This document shows, piece after piece, positions 4,851-6,018 of a stretch of DNA of 6,018 nucleotides. Each line of letters starts with the position of its first letter. Position 1 is the first letter of the stretch. The notes under the pieces are model-generated. The model was not told the origin of the DNA and did no database searches. It worked only from the letters and a program-made list of their open reading frames with translations. The stretch comes from Chloroflexia bacterium (lineage in GTDB: Bacteria > Chloroflexota > Chloroflexia > Thermomicrobiales > UBA6265), in NCBI GenBank assembly GCA_013698305.1, contig JACCVC010000331.1:1-6018 (forward strand). Direction: 5' to 3'. Made by a program: the position numbers and the translations under genes.

Positions 4851-6018
4851 TTGACGACACCACGAACCGGCCCAACCATGCTGATCGGCCAATCGGGCGG
4901 CGCCACCGCCGTCATCAACGCCAGCCTGATCGGCGCCCTGGAAGCCGCCCTCGACAGCGGCAAGGTTGGCCGTATCCTCGGCATGCGGCATGGTATCGAA
5001 GGGGTGCTGAAGCGCGACTTCATCGATCTGACCTCGCTCAGCCAGGAGCGGCGAAACCTGCTGAGGTTAACTCCTTCGTCGGCGTTGGGTACCGGGCGGT
5101 ACAAGGTCACGCCGGATGATCTCGACCCGATCCTCGACCAGTTGGCGCGAGATGATGTGCGATACCTGCTCTATATCGGGGGCAACGACTCGGCCGATAC
5201 CGTGCACAAGCTCGCCATGCATGCCGCCCGGCGCGATCAGAACCTCGCGTTCATGTCCATTCCCAAGACGGTCGACAACGACCTGGCCGAGACGCACCAC
5301 TGCCCCGGCTACGGGTCGGTCTGCCGGTATATCGCCAATTTCACGCGGGACGCGATCTACGACACCTTTGCCTCGCCCCAGCTCTACGCGGTCAAGTTCA
5401 TTGAGGTGATGGGGCGCGACGCCGGTTGGGTCACGGCCGCGGGCGCGTTGGCGATGACCGGCGACGAGGCCGATCTTGCCCCCTTGCTGCTGTTGCCGGA
5501 GCGCCCCCCGCGGGACACCGATGAGATCGTCGCGCTGATCAAGGATGATGTCGCGCGCCGGGGCTGGTCGGTCGTCGTGGTGCCGGAGACCCTGCAGGAC
5601 GCCAGCGGACGATACGTCGGCGGCGACACGCCGAATTTCGTCGATTCGTTCGGCCATGAATACTACGCCAGTCCTGGTGCGGCACTGAGCCAAGTGCTGA
5701 CCAGCGCCGGGCTGCGGGCTCGATATGACAAGCCGGGAACGTCGGCGCGAATGTCGAATGTGATGGCGTCATCGGTCGATCTGGCAGAGGCGGAGGCTCT
5801 GGGCGCCGAGGCGGCCCGTCTCGCCATCGCGGGAGAGACGGCGAAGATGACTGCCTTGCGCCAGAACGATCAGGGCGGCATGGACATCGTTGCGGTGCCG
5901 GTAGAGCGGGTCGCGAACCGGGTTCGGCTGCTCGACGACGCCTTCATCGGCGTCGACGGCCACAGCGTCACCGACGCCTTCCACGACTACGCCCTGCCGC
6001 TGCTCGGCCCCGATCCGT
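4851..6018 (+). CDS. pfp: 6-phosphofructokinase, PPi-dependent type by signature (3' end cut by window edge)
   Basis: From TTG 4851, 389 codons are open to the window edge; homologues are about 400-420 residues, so little is missing. The cytosolic enzyme phosphorylates fructose 6-phosphate at C1 in glycolysis. Motifs in order: GQSGGATAVINASL (13-26, phosphate-donor loop), GMRHGIEGVL (44-53), IGGNDSADT (109-117), IPKTVDND (137-144, with catalytic base D142), GYGS (153-156), FIEVMGRDAGW (183-193) and KPGTSARMSN (294-303). Position 113 is Asp in GGND, where ATP enzymes have Gly, and position 139 is Lys in PKTVDND, where ATP enzymes have Gly. This Asp/Lys pair is the known signature of PPi use, which would make the step reversible. 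Donor choice is therefore an inference from residues. The gene follows the displaced remnant and two hairpins. An alternative start is ATG 4878, nine codons in. Confidence 0.92.
   Translation, partial: MTTPRTGPTMLIGQSGGATAVINASLIGALEAALDSGKVGRILGMRHGIEGVLKRDFIDLTSLSQERRNLLRLTPSSALGTGRYKVTPDDLDPILDQLARDDVRYLLYIGGNDSADTVHKLAMHAARRDQNLAFMSIPKTVDNDLAETHHCPGYGSVCRYIANFTRDAIYDTFASPQLYAVKFIEVMGRDAGWVTAAGALAMTGDEADLAPLLLLPERPPRDTDEIVALIKDDVARRGWSVVVVPETLQDASGRYVGGDTPNFVDSFGHEYYASPGAALSQVLTSAGLRARYDKPGTSARMSNVMASSVDLAEAEALGAEAARLAIAGETAKMTALRQNDQGGMDIVAVPVERVANRVRLLDDAFIGVDGHSVTDAFHDYALPLLGPDP

Noticed and set aside
5067..5693. Minus-strand frame of 208 codons
   Set aside because: It is antisense to phosphofructokinase, whose catalytic motifs are intact across this stretch; composition suggests a shadow frame.

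Overview
This is a GC-rich bacterial chromosomal segment, densely coded, with GTG and TTG starts and recognisable Shine-Dalgarno (SD) sites. Nothing in it is phylogenetically decisive. The mixture of a PPi-type phosphofructokinase, a degenerate nucleotidyltransferase-wHTH regulator and a PadR-controlled amino-acid lyase would fit a Chloroflexota (Thermomicrobia-like) or similar high-GC soil or thermal bacterium, but that is only a guess.

Layout. The left half (1-3328) is a minus-strand block, read right to left. A CNNM/CBS-domain membrane protein (3328-1814) is followed by a hairpin just after its stop, then a PadR-family repressor (1742-1155). The PadR stop overlaps the start (ATGA) of a PLP-dependent diaminopropionate ammonia-lyase-like enzyme, which runs off the left edge with probably only a few residues missing. 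A short AT-richer divergent promoter region (about 3329-3495) separates this block from the plus-strand right half.

The right half holds four genes: a winged-helix protein fused to a nucleotidyltransferase-like domain whose catalytic motif is gone (3496-4107); a compact type II toxin-antitoxin module, Phd/YefM-like antitoxin (4153-4383) and RelE/ParE-like toxin (4429-4704); and a 6-phosphofructokinase with PPi-type residues that starts at TTG 4851 and runs off the right edge.

The most interesting observation is that the last coding stretch of the winged-helix gene (4054-4095) recurs immediately after the toxin stop codon (4705-4746). It shows 36 of 42 identical bases, with five of the six differences synonymous. 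The second copy stays open to a TAG at 4777-4779, and a strong hairpin begins at the very next base. The simplest reading is that the toxin-antitoxin module was inserted at the 3' end of the winged-helix gene. It brought a divergent replacement 3' end with it and pushed the original 3' end, with its hairpin, downstream as a remnant. The alternative is a deleted tandem paralog.

The toxin-antitoxin spacer also looks like a translational control region. It has an 11-codon ORF overlapping the antitoxin stop, a GGAGG/CCTCC hairpin, and an octamer perfectly complementary to the antitoxin SD, while the toxin ATG itself has almost no SD. No CRISPR array, tRNA, rRNA or complete insertion sequence was seen.
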